From: JBCCTX01 sp964652565
GTDB lineage: Bacteria > Bacteroidota > Bacteroidia > J057
Direction: 5' to 3'
Assembly (NCBI GenBank): GCA_964652565.1
Contig: CAZZEC010000195.1
Span: 1 to 9,488, forward strand
Length of the DNA stretch: 9,488 nucleotides
Both the position numbers and the translations under genes were made by a program. The notes beneath the pieces are model-generated. The model was not told the origin of the DNA, did not search any database, and was given only the letters and a program-made list of their open reading frames with translations. Positions 8,701 through 9,488 of the stretch are shown here, one piece after another; the stretch's first letter is position 1, and each line of letters opens with the position of its first letter.

Positions 8701-9203
8701 TTACCATCTCCGTCCCATACACGTCTTATTCTCTCACTTTGTACCATGAGATCTCGCCAATCATGGCTTCCATCTTGATTAAAATCCTCTTGCCAGGTAT
8801 TTTCCTTGCCCAATTCTATGGCGAGCTTTTTCTTGTGAAAGGCTTCGGTCTCTTCTAAAGATTCCAGTGAAAGATCTTCTTCTGCCCAATCCCAATGGGA
8901 GCGAATATCGATATCAGAGCTTTTGCGTCTGGTAGTTTCACTAATGTAGGCAAATCCTTTGGAATCAAAGGTTATAGATACTGGACTTGCCAACAGCGAC
9001 CCAGGAGCCCAAAGGTCTAGAATGAAACCTGAATCTAGTTTAACGGATACATTGTCAATATCAGAAAAACCCTCTTCTGGAACAGTTTGATAGGTAATGG
9101 TTTCATTTTCCTTACTAGGAATGCATGAGGAAACTCCTATAACAGTGATTAAAAGACATAGAAATGAATGTATAATGCTACTTTTCAAGAATCCAATATT
9201 CAT
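5781..9203 (-). CDS. PVC-type membrane-bound dehydrogenase with HEAT repeats and C-terminal cytochrome c domain (lipoprotein), paralogue B
   Basis: The 1140-residue product starts with a lipoprotein signal (hydrophobic 9-24, lipobox V-S-S-Cys27). Residues about 55-475 are a sugar-dehydrogenase-like beta-propeller with GPDG motifs at 246-249 and 448-451, blade ending MADWLDGYD (455-463), and GLRNPQ at 294-299; in soluble PQQ glucose dehydrogenase the Arg of the similar GHRNP motif contacts the cofactor, so Arg296 may matter here. A subfamily insert with SHWDWAEEDLSLESLEETEAFH lies around 102-123. Aspartate-rich, EF-hand-like loops occur at D140-D148, D164-D172, D212-D220 and near D313. HEAT-like helical repeats span about 495-960. 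The C-terminal domain carries one heme c site, CVKCH at 1011-1015, then GPDLTG, with Met1107 in SSMPAM as the likely distal ligand. It is probably an envelope oxidoreductase that passes electrons to the respiratory chain; substrate and cofactor are unproven. It is the first gene of the minus-strand run, so the main promoter should lie in 9204-9488. No Shine-Dalgarno sequence precedes the start. Confidence 0.94.
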   Translation of the reverse strand: MNIGFLKSSIIHSFLCLLITVIGVSSCIPSKENETITYQTVPEEGFSDIDNVSVKLDSGFILDLWAPGSLLASPVSITFDSKGFAYISETTRRKSSDIDIRSHWDWAEEDLSLESLEETEAFHKKKLAIELGKENTWQEDFNQDGSHDWRDLMVQSERIRRVWDGDGNGRADSSNIMAESFNSMLTGVAAGITHHQNQVYLAVAPDLWRVTDKDGNGKADNIESISHGYGIHIGYAGHDMSGLTIGPDGKIYWSIGDLGVNTVDQTGKRWKYPHQGAVMRANPDGSDFEVFAYGLRNPQELAFDEYGNLISVDNDGDHAGEHERFVHIIEGSDTGWRTYWQFGKYNEPGGEYKVWMDEKLHVPYFKGQAAYILPPIALASDGPAGLAYNPGTALGERWKGYFFSSFFKGSSARSKINAFKLAPSGASFTLEDDREILVGLNMTGITIGPDGALYMADWLDGYDKKPEGRIWKLDVQDDSYAEKRKEVQQILAKGMKDQSVESLYEFLGHEDMRVRMEAQFELVQQNEKESLLDAAKNPGGILKRLHGLWGIGQLAREDRSLGEVLLSFLNDHNGEIRAQSAKLLGDIRYEPALKKLISQTTDTSARAVFFAVEALGKIGKTQGFEAIVNVLDSVKDSDIHLRYATFIALGRIGDALALANLAEHPSSDVRLGAVVALRRIQSPEVAIFLQDKDPLVVIEAARAIHDDESIPEALPILAQSLDDVKVNDEAFVRRAINANLRLGGAESAQRLADYAASQTASPKFRSIALESLGFWPSPSPLDWVEGSHRDLNPHDANEAIAAISDKLDLLFTQSPSEVTIATSNMCGKLNFKDAEKYMYRLVKHPKEDFEVRSAALAAMAEMDSEHTLEALEWIMEGNERKLRQEAMSYLVRMNVDEDNMADLLSGLLQKGSTTEKQNAIKNIGSLTNEKAHNILKELLEEFINRTLDPNIQLDVYLAIENSQFDDLKNELLGYESNIKEEDPLAIYQTALEGGDAKEGRTIFYRHQAAQCVKCHQIDGRGGQVGPDLTGIANTLDRSQILQSLIAPSERIAPGYGIVSVNLKNGQTVSGNMMGETDQEISLKNAEGEIITLPISDIKERKEAPSSMPAMNLILNKKEIRDLVAYLSGLKENEGELSMKN

Positions 9204-9488
9204 GGTAATCGACTTGTGTTAAATCTTCAAGTAGTAGGAAGTAAATACTGTAAATGAAATAATTAATATCACTCTAAATTAACCAAATATCATCAATGAT
9301 CACTATTAGAAGGAAAAATTGATTTTACATATGTCAACCATATATTTGTTATGCTAATTTATTTAACTTTGTTCTGAGTAAATCGTTTATAATGTATAAT
9401 CATTGTTTCTCACCTTGCTACTACGACGAATAAAAATTCATTTCCTTTTGATAGGGGAAATTGGTATCATTAAGCATTGAATTAATAT
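9204..9488. other. AT-rich intergenic region upstream of the cluster, no gene seen
   Basis: These 285 bases hold no reading frame that I can support on either strand; stops are frequent in all frames. As the leader of the first minus-strand gene, the region should contain its promoter. On the minus strand I see only weak matches: GATATTTG at 9291-9284, one mismatch from the Bacteroidota -7 box TAnnTTTG, and TTGACA at 9337-9332 with no -10 box at a usual distance. On the plus strand TAACTTTG at 9364-9371 matches TAnnTTTG exactly, with a TTTG at 9345-9348 only 15 bases before it, shorter than the usual spacing. That could drive a gene to the right of the window. No terminator or riboswitch is visible. 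Confidence 0.5.

Noticed and set aside
9303..9337. TTGACA (9337-9332) and TAATAG (9308-9303) on the minus strand as a sigma-70 promoter for the cluster
   Set aside because: The spacer is 23 bases, too long for this promoter type, and Bacteroidota primary sigma factors prefer TAnnTTTG boxes.
9421..9488. Minus-strand open frame entering from the right edge, about 21 codons ending at a TAG at 9423-9421
   Set aside because: Too short, no recognisable sequence; open frames of this length are expected by chance in AT-rich DNA.

Overview
The window looks like a piece of a Bacteroidota chromosome. All three exported proteins are lipoproteins, no start codon has a Shine-Dalgarno sequence in front of it (typical of this phylum), the DNA is moderately AT-rich, and the gene families (PVC-type cytochrome dehydrogenases, ThuA-like proteins, a short fucose/rhamnose-type mutarotase) occur together in Bacteroidota and Planctomycetota/Verrucomicrobiota sugar-degradation loci. 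The genus cannot be named from the sequence alone.

Layout: five complete genes all lie on the minus strand, so transcription runs from right to left. In that order they are: a 1140-residue PVC-type sugar-dehydrogenase-like/cytochrome c lipoprotein (9203-5781); a TesB-type acyl-CoA thioesterase (5722-4871); a ThuA-like lipoprotein (4835-3702); an L-rhamnose/L-fucose mutarotase family protein (3613-3272); and a second, divergent 1014-residue PVC-type lipoprotein (3196-152). The gaps are 58, 35, 88 and 75 bases, so one operon, or two units split at the 88-base gap, is plausible. That gap holds a perfect 34-bp palindrome with no T-run. The left end (about 1-151) carries two nested or tandem inverted repeats that look like an interspersed structured repeat rather than a gene. 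The right end (9204-9488) is AT-rich, has no gene I can support, and should contain the promoter of the cluster.

How the genes may work together (inference): the two large lipoproteins combine a sugar-dehydrogenase-like beta-propeller, a HEAT-repeat solenoid and one C-terminal c-type heme, so they probably oxidise a sugar or sugar derivative in the cell envelope and pass electrons to the respiratory chain. The ThuA-like lipoprotein is a frequent genomic partner, and sometimes a fusion partner, of such proteins. The mutarotase has no export signal and probably acts on a 6-deoxysugar in the cytoplasm. The thioesterase has no obvious link to sugar oxidation. The substrate is unknown.
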